From: Paracoccus sp. (in: a-proteobacteria)
GTDB lineage: Bacteria > Pseudomonadota > Alphaproteobacteria > Rhodobacterales > Rhodobacteraceae
Direction of reading: 5' to 3'
NCBI RefSeq assembly: GCF_030538695.1
Contig: NZ_JAUNTN010000023.1
Coordinates: 1-64,000, forward strand
Length of the DNA: 64,000 bases
Shown: piece after piece, positions 48,683 through 57,357 of the stretch
Position numbering within the stretch: position 1 is the first letter of the stretch
Layout: each line of letters begins with the position of its first letter
The notes under the pieces: model-generated
Seen by the model: the letters and a program-made list of their open reading frames with translations, nothing else
What the model was told of the DNA's origin: nothing
Databases searched by the model: none
Position numbers and translations under genes: made by a program

Positions 48683-50198
48683 CACAGCAACCGAAATCAC
48701 GGCACTTCTGACCGGGCTGCTTGGCGCGGATCAGGTGCAAAGCCATGTGGCGGGCGGTCTGATGACGGGGGATGGTGAAAAACTGATCTTGACCGATCCG
48801 GCAACCGGGCAGGCTTTCGCCCATTTTCCTGACGCCGGGCAAGCGGTGGTCGATGTCGCCGCCGAAGCCGCGATTGCCGCACAGGCCGAATGGTGGGCCA
48901 AAACCGCGGCCGAGCGCGGCCGGATCATGTATGAGATCGCCCGGCAGATTCGCCTGCACGCCGAACCGCTGGCCCGGCTGGAGGCTATATCCGCCGGTCG
49001 CCCGATCCGCGACACTTCCGGGGAACCGGCACGCATGGCCGAGATGTTTGAATATTATGCGGGCTGGTGCGATAAAATCACCGGCGACGTGATCCCGGTG
49101 CCGACCAGCCATCTGAACTATACCCGGCACGAACCAATCGGCGTCGTGACACAGATTACGCCTTGGAACGCACCGTTGTTCACATGCTGCTGGCAAGTTG
49201 CACCAGCGATCTGCGCAGGCAATGCGGTGATGCTGAAACCATCCGAGCTGACACCGCTGACCTCGATCGTGATTGCCGCGCTCTGCCTCAAGGCGGGCGC
49301 GCCACGCGGGCTGGTTAATGTGATTGCCGGGGCCGGACCGACGGCAGGACAAATGATGATCGACCATCCGGCAACCGGGCTTGTGGTCTTTGTCGGCTCG
49401 GCTACGGGTGGGGCAGCTATCGCGGCTTCGGCGGCACGGCGGCTGATCCCCAGCGTGCTGGAACTCGGCGGGAAATCAGCCAATATCGTCTTTGCCGATG
49501 CCGACATCGACCGCGCGGTGATCGGGGCGCAAGCCGCGATCTTTGCCGGCTGCGGGCAAAGCTGCGTGGCCGGGTCGCGGCTGCTGGTGCATGAAAGCAT
49601 CCATGCCGAAATCGTGGATAAACTGGCCAGCGCCAGTGCCCGCATCCCGGTCGGGATGCCGCTTGACCCTGCCACACACATCGGCCCGGTCAACAATGCC
49701 CGACAATGGGACAAGGTGGACGGCATGGTGCGCACCGCTATCGCCGCAGGGGCGCAGGTAGCAACTGGCGGCGACAAGCCCGAGGCGCTGGCCGGATCGG
49801 GCGGTTATTTCTATGCTCCGACCGTGCTGGACGGCGTAAGCCCGGATATGGAAATCGCCCGCGAAGAAGTCTTTGGCCCGGTCCTGTCGGTGCTGCGCTT
49901 CCGCGACGAGGACGAAGCCATATCACTGGCCAATGCCACGCCTTACGGGCTGGCCGGGGCGGTCTGGACCGCGGATGTCGGGCGAGCACATCGCATGGCT
50001 GCACGGGTCCGGGCGGGGACGTTCTGGATCAACGGCTACAAAACCATCCATGTCTCATCACCATTCGGAGGCTTTGGACAATCCGGCTACGGGCGCTCCT
50101 CGGGGCGCGAGGCACTGATGGCCTATAGCACGACGAAATCCGTCTGGGTCGAGACCGCCACCGATCCGGCCATCGGCTTTGGCTATGCGCCGGGATAA
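48672..50198 (+). CDS. Aldehyde dehydrogenase family protein
   Basis: A 508-residue NAD(P)-dependent enzyme. The catalytic Glu lies in LELGGKSANIVFADAD and the Cys in FAGCGQSCVAGSR. ITPWNAPLF and FGPVLSVLRF are further ALDH blocks; NGYKTIHVSSPFGGFGQSGYGR is the C-terminal signature. CoA-acylating methylmalonate-semialdehyde dehydrogenases differ around the Cys, so a simple acid product is more likely. The start at 48672 lies inside the preceding gene, which indicates coupling. Confidence 0.9.
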   Translation: MTNDTATEITALLTGLLGADQVQSHVAGGLMTGDGEKLILTDPATGQAFAHFPDAGQAVVDVAAEAAIAAQAEWWAKTAAERGRIMYEIARQIRLHAEPLARLEAISAGRPIRDTSGEPARMAEMFEYYAGWCDKITGDVIPVPTSHLNYTRHEPIGVVTQITPWNAPLFTCCWQVAPAICAGNAVMLKPSELTPLTSIVIAALCLKAGAPRGLVNVIAGAGPTAGQMMIDHPATGLVVFVGSATGGAAIAASAARRLIPSVLELGGKSANIVFADADIDRAVIGAQAAIFAGCGQSCVAGSRLLVHESIHAEIVDKLASASARIPVGMPLDPATHIGPVNNARQWDKVDGMVRTAIAAGAQVATGGDKPEALAGSGGYFYAPTVLDGVSPDMEIAREEVFGPVLSVLRFRDEDEAISLANATPYGLAGAVWTADVGRAHRMAARVRAGTFWINGYKTIHVSSPFGGFGQSGYGRSSGREALMAYSTTKSVWVETATDPAIGFGYAPG

Positions 50199-50260
50199 AG
50201 CACACCTTTAACAGACTGAAAATCCGCGATAACAGCGGAGTATATCACAGAGAGGTTATC

Positions 50261-51085
50261 ATGGACGGCTCAAGAGAGATCCTCCTTGACTGGCGGCTGC
50301 ATGTTGCGGTTCTGGTCATTACCATCATCGTCGAAATGATCGGTGTTATTGCGGTTCCCATCGGCATTGGCACGATCCTGCTGCTGCCGCTGCTTTATGC
50401 TTTTGTGTTCGGCCTGCTGCTGAACCCGAATGTGATCGGACGCATGGAGACAGTCATCACCCAGCGCGAGGTCCGGGCCGCCTCGCCCATGATCGTCATT
50501 GCGATCATGCCCTTTATCGCCAAGTTCGGCACCATCATCGGCCCGTCGATGGAGCAGATCATCGCCGCCGGTCCGGCCCTGATCCTGCAAGAGATCGGCA
50601 ACCTTGGCACCATCGTGCTGGCCTTTCCTATCGCCGTTCTGGTGCTGCGGATGGGGCGCGAATCCATCGGGGCCTGTTTTTCCGTGGCGCGGGAACCCAA
50701 TATTGCCATCATCGCGGATAAATACGGCCTGAAATCGCCCGAAGGCGCCGGGGTGATGGGGGTTTATGTCGTCGGCACATTGTTCGGCACGTTCATCTTT
50801 GCCATTCTGGCCTCGCTTCTGGCGACTTCGGGCCTGTTCAGCCCCGAGGCGCTGGCCATGGCCTGCGGCATCGGCTCGGGGTCTATGATGGCAGCCTGTG
50901 CCGGTGCGTTGGTCAACGCCCTGCCCGAAATGGAACAGCAAATCCTGGCGCTGGCAGCGGCCAGCAACGTGCTGACCTATGCAACCGGGCTTTACATGTG
51001 CATTTTCGTCGCCCTGCCGGTGACGGAAAAACTTTACGACTGGATGGGACCGAAGCCCGCAGAAAAACAGGAGGGCGAGGCATGA
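50261..51085 (+). CDS. DUF3100 integral membrane protein, putative transporter
   Basis: A 274-residue protein with about eight or nine membrane helices. Family blocks include IAKFGTIIGPSMEQIIAAGPA, QEIGNLGTIVLAFPIA and GRESIGACFSVAREPN. GIGSGSMMAACAGALVNALPEM is a glycine-rich break within a helix, as in substrate-binding hairpins of carriers. Function is not established for the family; transport of the operon's substrate is inferred from context. A ribosome-binding site AGAGAGG lies 6 nt upstream, and a TCCGC/GCGGA hairpin at 50223-50239 may be regulatory. It overlaps the next gene by ATGA. Confidence 0.78.
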   Translation: MDGSREILLDWRLHVAVLVITIIVEMIGVIAVPIGIGTILLLPLLYAFVFGLLLNPNVIGRMETVITQREVRAASPMIVIAIMPFIAKFGTIIGPSMEQIIAAGPALILQEIGNLGTIVLAFPIAVLVLRMGRESIGACFSVAREPNIAIIADKYGLKSPEGAGVMGVYVVGTLFGTFIFAILASLLATSGLFSPEALAMACGIGSGSMMAACAGALVNALPEMEQQILALAAASNVLTYATGLYMCIFVALPVTEKLYDWMGPKPAEKQEGEA

Positions 51086-51549
51086 GCCACATCGACATCA
51101 CCGAAGCAGAAGCCAAACCCAGCCTGTCACAACACGCCGTCCTGCTGGCGGCGGTCTGCCTGATTGCACTGGTCGGCAATATGGTCGCCACGGATAACAG
51201 CCTTATGGGCAGTGCTATCGGGCTGGTCCTGCTGTGGCTGATTGCCATGATCGGCGTCGTGCTGACCAAGATCATGCCGTTCCAACTGCCTTCCGTTGCG
51301 TGGATCTCTCTGGTCGGGATTCTGGCGACCCTGCCCTGGATGCCGGGCAGCGCCTGGGTGCTGGAAAAGGTCGGGCAGGTCAATTTCCTGACACTGGCCA
51401 CACCCTGCCTCGCCTATGCGGGCATTGCCATCACCCGCCGGGAAATCGACATCGCCAAGGCAACAGGCTGGAAGCTGATCATTGTTGCCGTTCTGGTGAT
51501 GACCGGCACCTATCTTGGCTCGGCCATTATCGCGGATCTGTTCCTGTAA
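51082..51549 (+). CDS. Small integral membrane partner of the DUF3100 protein
   Basis: A 155-residue protein with four to five hydrophobic helices: AVLLAAVCLIALVGNMVA, GSAIGLVLLWLIAMIGVVL, SVAWISLVGILATL, FLTLATPCLAYAGIAI and LIIVAVLVMTGTYLGSAIIA. It is coupled to the DUF3100 gene by ATGA and followed by a strong terminator, so it is the last gene of the operon. It probably forms a two-part carrier with its neighbour; no family name is certain. Confidence 0.72.
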   Translation: MSHIDITEAEAKPSLSQHAVLLAAVCLIALVGNMVATDNSLMGSAIGLVLLWLIAMIGVVLTKIMPFQLPSVAWISLVGILATLPWMPGSAWVLEKVGQVNFLTLATPCLAYAGIAITRREIDIAKATGWKLIIVAVLVMTGTYLGSAIIADLFL

Positions 51550-51575
51550 ACCGGCCAGACAGCTTTCCACCCTTT

Positions 51576-51605
51576 ACGACCGCCTTTCGGGGCGGTCGTT
51601 TTGTT
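51576..51605 (+). terminator. Rho-independent terminator of the DUF3100 operon
   Basis: The 9-bp arms 51576-51584 (ACGACCGCC) and 51591-51599 (GGCGGTCGT) enclose TTTCGG and run into TTTTGTTT. It lies 27 nt past the last stop of the operon. Confidence 0.93.
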
Positions 51606-51693
51606 TGATCCGCCTTTTCGGCACGCAACCGCCAATCGTTTGACCATCAGCCCCCCGGTGGCTACGCCTTGCGCAGTCAGAAAAGGAACCGCC

Positions 51694-52422
51694 ATGCTGC
51701 CGATCGTCGAAATCGTCGTGGATGACCCCGAAGGGCTGGAGGTCGCATTGCGCGGTGGGGCGCAGCGGATTGAGCTTTGCGCGGCGCTGGCGCTGGGGGC
51801 GCTGACGCCTTCGCCGGGGCTGATCGCACAAGCGGCGCGGATGCAGGCGGAAACCGGGGTTCCGGTGGTGGCGATGATCCGGCCCCGGCCCGGCGACTTT
51901 ATCTATAGCCCCGCCGAGATCGACGCCATGCTGACCGATATTGCCGCTGTCGGGCAGGCGGGGCTGGCCGGGGTGGCCTTTGGCGTCACCCTGCCCGATG
52001 GCCGCCCCGATGCAGAGGCAATGGCGCGGCTGATGCTGGCGGCGCGGGGGCTGGAAACCGTCTGGCACCGCAGCTTCGATCTTGCGCCAGACCCGTTTGC
52101 GGCGCTGGAATTGGCTGTTGGGCTGGGAATAACGCGGATCATGTCCTCGGGCGGGCAGGCCCGCGCGGTGGATGGACGCAACCGGCTGGCCGCGCTGGCA
52201 CAAGCTTCCGCAGGGCATATCGCCATCATGGCAGGTGGCGGGGTCGATGCCGACAATGCCCCCGCACTGATCGCGGCAGGCATTACGGAATTGCACGCCT
52301 CATGCCGCGACACCCCGCCCGAAGGCCCGCGCATGGGGGCGCTGTCCGTGGGCGCGGCACGGCCCCGCACCAGCGAAACGCAAGTGCGGGACTTGTGCAG
52401 GGCAGCGCGTCAGGCCGACTGA
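51694..52422 (+). CDS. cutC: Copper homeostasis protein CutC-like
   Basis: A 242-residue TIM-barrel protein. VEIVVDDPEGLEVALRGGAQRIELCAAL, GLIAQAARM, PVVAMIRPRPGDFIYS and ILTSGG-like IMSSGGQA are CutC blocks. The role in copper handling rests on old genetics and is doubtful for many members. The start at 51694 follows AAAAGGA. Its last 13 nt overlap tpiA on the other strand. Confidence 0.87.
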   Translation: MLPIVEIVVDDPEGLEVALRGGAQRIELCAALALGALTPSPGLIAQAARMQAETGVPVVAMIRPRPGDFIYSPAEIDAMLTDIAAVGQAGLAGVAFGVTLPDGRPDAEAMARLMLAARGLETVWHRSFDLAPDPFAALELAVGLGITRIMSSGGQARAVDGRNRLAALAQASAGHIAIMAGGGVDADNAPALIAAGITELHASCRDTPPEGPRMGALSVGAARPRTSETQVRDLCRAARQAD

Positions 52423-53156
52423 AGCGCATCCACAATCGGGCCGAAATCGGCAGCCTTGAGGCTGGCCCCACCAACCAAAGCGCCATTCACATGCGGCACC
52501 GCAAAAATCTCTGCGGCATTGCCCGGCTTGACGCTGCCACCGTAAAGCAGGCTGAAATCTGCCCCGTCCTTGAACCGATCCATCAGACGGCTGCGCATCA
52601 GGGCGTGGACTTCCTCGATCTGCTCCAGCGTAGGGGTGCGGCCGGTGCCGATAGCCCAGACAGGTTCATAGGCGATAACGGTGTTTTCCTCGGTCGCGCA
52701 ATCGGGAACGGAATGTTCAAGCTGGGTGGCAATGACGTAAAGCGTCTGGTCGCTGTCCCGTTCGGCCTCGGTCTCGCCTACGCAGATAATGGTTTTCAGC
52801 CCCGCCTGATGCGCGGCAATGGCTTTTTCAGCCACCAGCGCATCGCTTTCGCCATGATCGGCGCGGCGTTCGGAATGGCCAAGGATCACATATTCCGCAC
52901 CCGCATCACGCAACTGGCTGGCAGCCAGATCGCCGGTATGCGCACCCGGTTCCAGCGCCGAGCAATCCTGCCCGCCAACCACAACCGCGCTGCCCGCGAT
53001 ACGGCCGGTCAACGGATGGATCAGGGTTGCGGGCGGGCAGATCAGAACCTCGCAATCTGGCTCGGGGAAGGCCGCAGCCAGCGCCTCGACCTCGGCCAGA
53101 GCGGCCAGCGTTCCGTTCATCTTCCAGTTACCGGCGGCAAGTTTGCGCGGGGCCAT
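52410..53156 (-). CDS. tpiA: Triose-phosphate isomerase
   Basis: 248 residues. NWKMNG at the N-terminus holds the Lys, VILGHSERR the electrophilic His, and AYEPVWAIGTGRTPT the catalytic Glu and start of loop 6. LLYGGSVKPGNA and NGALVGGASL form the phosphate site. The start at 53156 (MAPRKLAAGNWKM) fits the family. It converges on cutC with a 13-nt overlap. Confidence 0.97.
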   Translation of the reverse strand: MAPRKLAAGNWKMNGTLAALAEVEALAAAFPEPDCEVLICPPATLIHPLTGRIAGSAVVVGGQDCSALEPGAHTGDLAASQLRDAGAEYVILGHSERRADHGESDALVAEKAIAAHQAGLKTIICVGETEAERDSDQTLYVIATQLEHSVPDCATEENTVIAYEPVWAIGTGRTPTLEQIEEVHALMRSRLMDRFKDGADFSLLYGGSVKPGNAAEIFAVPHVNGALVGGASLKAADFGPIVDALQSA

Positions 53157-53221
53157 GGCGTCCTCCTGATATGACAGGAAAAGGGATAGGCCGGACACGC
53201 CAGCGGATCAAGACCAGCGGA

Positions 53222-53608
53222 TCAGAGCTTGAGCTGCGGCGCCCCTTCCACGCGAGAACCCGGCAGGTCAAAGCGCACCGATTCGCCACAGCCGCAAGCC
53301 TCGGTGACATTGGGATTGATGAATTTGAAACCCGATTCCAGAAGGCCGGTTTCATAGTCGATCTGCGTGCCGAACAGGAACATCTGCGCATTCGGCGCAA
53401 TCAGCACCCGCGCCGCGCCCTGTTCCACAACCTCATCGGCAGGGTCAGCAGCCTCTGCCATGTCCATCGTATATTCCATCCCCGCGCAACCGCCCTTTTT
53501 CAGACCGATGCGCAGACCATAGGCCCCGCCCTTTGACATAAGCCGGGCAATATGGATTTCGGCACGGGCCGAGATGGAAACAGGCGGTTTACCGGGAATC
53601 GAGAACAT
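53222..53608 (-). CDS. sufA: HesB/IscA-type iron-sulfur cluster assembly protein SufA
   Basis: A 128-residue A-type carrier. The three conserved Cys lie in KKGGCAGMEY and in the C-terminal EACGCGESV. ISARAEIHIARLM starts the fold. It delivers Fe-S clusters to target proteins. In Rhodobacterales it normally closes the suf operon after the DUF59 gene; here those two are adjacent but separated by a 70-bp palindromic repeat, and the rest of the suf operon is not in the window. Confidence 0.92.
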   Translation of the reverse strand: MFSIPGKPPVSISARAEIHIARLMSKGGAYGLRIGLKKGGCAGMEYTMDMAEAADPADEVVEQGAARVLIAPNAQMFLFGTQIDYETGLLESGFKFINPNVTEACGCGESVRFDLPGSRVEGAPQLKL

Positions 53609-53690
53609 GGTTTTTCCTTTCGCGCCCCGAAAAGATAGGGATGCCGCCGGTGCTTCTCAAGCCCGGCGGTCGCACTTGCCGCATGGGCAG

Positions 53691-53760
53691 ATGCCTCCGG
53701 CGGGGATATTTAAGGACAGCAGATGCATCTTTTGTCTAAAAATATCCCCGCCGGAGGCAT
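53691..53760. repeat. Long palindromic intergenic repeat, perfect 21-bp arms
   Basis: Bases 53691-53711 and 53740-53760 are exact reverse complements of each other (21 of 21), starting ATGCCTCCGG and ending in AATATTT-type sequence. The 28-nt loop holds GCATCTTTTGTCT. Read outward, both halves are copies of the same repeat: GCATCT..TGTC..AAATATCCCCGCCGGAGGC. It lies between the DUF59 gene and sufA, both on the minus strand, and could act as a terminator, mRNA stabiliser or protein-binding site. Confidence 0.75.
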
Positions 53761-53784
53761 GAGACGGCGCAAGCCGTGCTGCGG

Positions 53785-54147
53785 TCACATAAAGCCAAGC
53801 TCCAGCCGGGCCTCGTCCGACATCATGTCCATGCCCCATTGCGGGTCAAAGGTCATTTCCACATCAACCTGCCGCACCCCCGGCACCGCGCTGACCGCAT
53901 CGGACACCCATGCGGGCATTTCCCCGGCCACCGGGCAACCGGGCGCGGTCAGGGTCATAATGATGCGCACATCGGCGTCATCAGTGACGGTGATCGTATA
54001 AATCAGCCCAAGATCATAAATATTCACCGGGATTTCCGGGTCATAGACCGTCCGGCACGCCTCGACGATGCCGTCATAAAGCGGGTGATCGGTGGTCGAG
54101 GGCTGGATCAGCGGCTCGCCCTCTTGTCCTGCGGTGTCGGTGGTCAT
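53785..54147 (-). CDS. DUF59 (MIP18-type) Fe-S cluster assembly protein
   Basis: A 120-residue protein with the DUF59 fold: [21 protein letters not shown], then [16 protein letters not shown] with the conserved Cys, and [19 protein letters not shown]. Family members (SufT-like) help mature Fe-S proteins. The start at 54147 (MTTDTAGQ) follows AGGATGATG; two further ATGs lie within 9 nt upstream. It sits upstream of sufA. Confidence 0.88.
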   Translation of the reverse strand: MTTDTAGQEGEPLIQPSTTDHPLYDGIVEACRTVYDPEIPVNIYDLGLIYTITVTDDADVRIIMTLTAPGCPVAGEMPAWVSDAVSAVPGVRQVDVEMTFDPQWGMDMMSDEARLELGFM

Positions 54148-54274
54148 GCGCATCATCCTGTCGATTTCCGAGGGTTTATATAGGCGATCTGCGGCAAGCG
54201 GCAAGGCCACGGCGATTGCGCAGGTGCCGCAGGAAGGCTATGCCCGCCCCGTTCCCTTACCCCCGAGGCCCGCC

Positions 54275-55402
54275 ATGACCCGTTTCGCCTTTTCTGTCAG
54301 CGCCACCGATGGCAAGGCGCGGACCGGCACCATCCAGACCCCCCGCGGCGAAATCCGCACCCCCGCCTTCATGCCCGTCGGCACCGCCGCCACGGTCAAG
54401 GCGATGCTGCCCGAATCGGTGCGGGCCACAGGGGCGGATATTTTGCTGGGCAACACCTATCACCTGATGCTGCGCCCCGGCGCAGAGCGCGTCGCGCGGC
54501 TTGGCGGACTGCACCGCTTTATGAACTGGGATCGCCCGATCCTGACCGATTCCGGCGGGTTTCAGGTCATGTCGCTGGCCGGGTTGCGCAAGCTGACCGA
54601 GGATGGTGTGACCTTTTCCAGCCATGTGGACGGTTCAAAACATTTCCTGTCCCCTGAAACCAGCATGGAGATTCAGCGCCTGTTGGGCAGCGACATCGTG
54701 ATGGCTTTTGACGAATGTCCCGCCCTGCCCGCGACCGAGGAACGGCAGGCCGAGGCGATGCGCCTGTCGATGCGGTGGGCGCAGCGGTCGCGCGACGCCT
54801 TTGGCGACCGGCCCGGCCATGCACTGTTCGGCATCATGCAGGGCGGCGTGATCCGCCACTTGCGCGAAGAATCGGCCAAGGCGCTGACGGCCATCGGCTT
54901 TGACGGCTATGCCATTGGCGGCCTTGCCGTGGGTGAGGGGCAGGACGCGATGTTTGGCGTGCTGGACTATGCCACCGGGTTCTTGCCGCAGGACAAGCCG
55001 CGCTATCTGATGGGCGTGGGCAAGCCCGATGACATCGTGGGCGCGGTGCTGCGCGGGGTGGATATGATGGATTGCGTGCTGCCGTCCCGTTCGGGCCGCA
55101 CCGGACAGGCGTGGACGCGGCGCGGACAGGTCAATATCAAAAATGCCCGCCACGCTGACGATCCGCGCCCCTTGGACGAGGCTTGCACCTGCCCGGCCTG
55201 CACCGGCTATTCCCGCGCCTATCTGCACCATGTATTCCGCTCGGGCGAGATGATCTCGGGGATGCTGCTGACATGGCACAACCTGCATTATTTTCAGGAA
55301 TTGATGCAGGGAATGCGCGACGCCATTGCCATTGGCCGGCTGGAGGATTTCGCCGCTGATTTCCACGCCATGCGCGCTGACGGCGACATCCCCCCGCTAT
55401 GA
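54275..55402 (+). CDS. tgt: Queuine tRNA-ribosyltransferase
   Basis: This 375-residue enzyme exchanges G34 for preQ1 in tRNAs with GUN anticodons. The nucleophile and acid Asp are in [13 protein letters not shown] and CVLPSRSGR; the Zn site is [26 protein letters not shown] is the guanidine-binding loop. The start at 54275 ([13 protein letters not shown]) is set by homology. The stop overlaps recJ as ATGA. The queuosine path connects it with gluQRS at 5463. Confidence 0.96.
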   Translation: MTRFAFSVSATDGKARTGTIQTPRGEIRTPAFMPVGTAATVKAMLPESVRATGADILLGNTYHLMLRPGAERVARLGGLHRFMNWDRPILTDSGGFQVMSLAGLRKLTEDGVTFSSHVDGSKHFLSPETSMEIQRLLGSDIVMAFDECPALPATEERQAEAMRLSMRWAQRSRDAFGDRPGHALFGIMQGGVIRHLREESAKALTAIGFDGYAIGGLAVGEGQDAMFGVLDYATGFLPQDKPRYLMGVGKPDDIVGAVLRGVDMMDCVLPSRSGRTGQAWTRRGQVNIKNARHADDPRPLDEACTCPACTGYSRAYLHHVFRSGEMISGMLLTWHNLHYFQELMQGMRDAIAIGRLEDFAADFHAMRADGDIPPL

Positions 55403-57135
55403 GCGATTTCCTGAATGTCAGCCGCTCGCTGTCCGGCCGCCGCTGGACCGGCCCCGAGGCCGGGACCGAGCGGCTGGCCGAGGCCATAGTGCAGGCCAGC
55501 GCCCTGCCCCTGCCTATCGCCCGGATCCTGGCCGAACGTGGCATCCCGCCGGAACAGGCCGACAGCCATCTGGACCCGAAGCTGCGCGACCTGCTGCCCG
55601 ACCCGCGCAGCCTGCGCGATATGGAAACCGCCGCCGCGCGGCTGGTGCAGGCTGCAACCACAGGCCAACGCATTGCAATTTTCGCAGATTATGACGTAGA
55701 CGGCGGGGCTTCAGCGGCGCTGCTGATCGACTGGCTGCGGCAGATGGGACAGCGGGCAACGCTGTATATTCCCGACCGTATCGACGAGGGCTATGGTCCC
55801 AACGTCCCCGCCATGACCGCACTGGCACGCAACCACGATCTGATTATCTGCGTCGATTGCGGCACCATGTCCCATGAGGCGCTGGCGGCCGCCGCCGGCG
55901 CGGATGTGGTGGTTCTGGACCACCACCTTGGCGGTGAGACCCTGCCCCCGGTGCTGGCCGTGGTGAACCCCAACCGTCAGGATGAATCGGGTGATCTTGG
56001 CTATCTTTGTGCCGCCGGGGTGGTGTTTCTGGCGCTGGTCGAGGCCAACCGCCAGCTTCGTGCCACCGGCGGAGCACAACCTGATCTGGTCAGCCTGCTG
56101 GATCTGGTGGCGCTGGCAACGGTGGCGGATGTCGCCCCGCTGGTCGGCGTCAACCGGGCCTTCGTGCGGCAAGGGCTGGTCATCATGGCACGGCGCGACC
56201 GCCCCGGCCTTGCCGCACTTTCGGATGTGGCGCGGCTGGATTCCGCACCGACCGCCTTTCACCTTGGCTTCATGCTTGGCCCCCGCATCAATGCCGGCGG
56301 CCGCGTGGGCCGCGCCGATCTTGGCGCGCTTTGCCTGTCTGCCACCGACCCCGAGCGCGCCCGCAAACTGGCCGCCGAGCTGGACGAGCTGAACCGCGAC
56401 CGCCGCGCCATTGAGGCCGCCGTCCGCGTCGAGGCCATGGCGCAGATCGAATCCCGTGCCGACCCCGCCCTGTCATGGGCAGCCGCCGAGGGCTGGCACC
56501 CCGGCGTCGTCGGCATCGTCGCCGCGCGGATCAAAGAGGCCAGCGCCCTGCCATCAGTCGTGATCGGCGTCGAAAACGGCATCGGCAAGGGCAGCGCCCG
56601 TTCCGTCCCCGGCGTCGATCTTGGTCATGCCATCCACCGCCTCGCGCGGGAGGGGCTGCTGCTCAAGGGCGGCGGTCACGCGATGGCTGCAGGATTGACG
56701 GTCGAGGAAACCCTGATCCCCGCCGCCATGGCCCGGCTCGCAGAATTGCTGGCCCCGGAACTGGCAGCGCGGACGGATGCGGGCAGCCTGCGGATTTCCG
56801 GCCTGCTGACCCCAGCGGGGGCCTCGCTGGAGCTAATGGACCTTCTGGACCGCGCCGGCCCCTTTGGTCAGGCCGCCCCCGCGCCGCGCTTTGCCTTTGC
56901 AGGCGTAGTGCTGGATTCGGTCTCGACCATGGGCGACGGCCACCTGCGCCTGCGCCTGCGCGACGGCGGCACGGCGCTGGATGCGGTCGGCTGGGGCGCA
57001 ATGAACGGCCCGCTTGGCCCGGCGCTGCTGTCCGCACGCGGGCGCCGCTTCCATGTGGCAGGCAAGCTGGACCGTTCCACATGGGGCGGCCGCCAAAGCA
57101 TCCGCCTGCGTCTGGACGACGCCGCCGAAGCCTGA
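55399..57135 (+). CDS. recJ: Single-stranded-DNA-specific exonuclease RecJ
   Basis: 578 residues. The DHH motifs are [24 protein letters not shown] and [10 protein letters not shown]. The DHHA1 domain carries [14 protein letters not shown] and [14 protein letters not shown]-terminal OB fold (about 470-575) binds single-stranded DNA. It degrades 5' ends during recombination and mismatch repair. The start overlaps tgt by ATGA. Confidence 0.96.
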   Translation: MSDFLNVSRSLSGRRWTGPEAGTERLAEAIVQASALPLPIARILAERGIPPEQADSHLDPKLRDLLPDPRSLRDMETAAARLVQAATTGQRIAIFADYDVDGGASAALLIDWLRQMGQRATLYIPDRIDEGYGPNVPAMTALARNHDLIICVDCGTMSHEALAAAAGADVVVLDHHLGGETLPPVLAVVNPNRQDESGDLGYLCAAGVVFLALVEANRQLRATGGAQPDLVSLLDLVALATVADVAPLVGVNRAFVRQGLVIMARRDRPGLAALSDVARLDSAPTAFHLGFMLGPRINAGGRVGRADLGALCLSATDPERARKLAAELDELNRDRRAIEAAVRVEAMAQIESRADPALSWAAAEGWHPGVVGIVAARIKEASALPSVVIGVENGIGKGSARSVPGVDLGHAIHRLAREGLLLKGGGHAMAAGLTVEETLIPAAMARLAELLAPELAARTDAGSLRISGLLTPAGASLELMDLLDRAGPFGQAAPAPRFAFAGVVLDSVSTMGDGHLRLRLRDGGTALDAVGWGAMNGPLGPALLSARGRRFHVAGKLDRSTWGGRQSIRLRLDDAAEA

Positions 57136-57203
57136 CCAGAGGCGGCAAATCCGGCAGGCGAACAGAGGGCCGAAAAAACTTTCAGCCAAGGTGATTTTTC
57201 CAC

Positions 57204-57231
57204 TTGCGCCCTCCGCGCCCCTGACCTAAAC
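57204..57231 (+). promoter_or_regulatory. Candidate promoter of tRNA-Glu
   Basis: TTGCGC (57204-57209), 16 bases, then CTAAAC (57226-57231), 43 bp ahead of the tRNA. The spacing and the C-rich form resemble alphaproteobacterial stable-RNA promoters. This is by eye. Confidence 0.4.
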
Positions 57232-57274
57232 ACCGCTCCACGCCGCGCGGCACAATCAGCGCAGCCGCCCAAGT

Positions 57275-57349
57275 GGCCCGTTCGTCTATCGGTTAGGACG
57301 CCAGGTTTTCAACCTGGAAAGAGGGGTTCGATTCCCCTACGGGCTGCCA
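57275..57349 (+). tRNA. tRNA-Glu (anticodon TTC)
   Basis: A 75-nt gene with encoded CCA (57347-57349). The acceptor GGCCCGT pairs with ACGGGCT, including one terminal G-U. The anticodon arm CCAGG-TTTTCAA-CCTGG gives anticodon UUC. The T arm AGGGG-TTCGATT-CCCCT is standard. The integrase pseudogene ends 9 bp downstream, so the 3' half of this tRNA is the likely attachment site of the island that follows. Confidence 0.97.
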
Positions 57350-57357
57350 CATCAATC

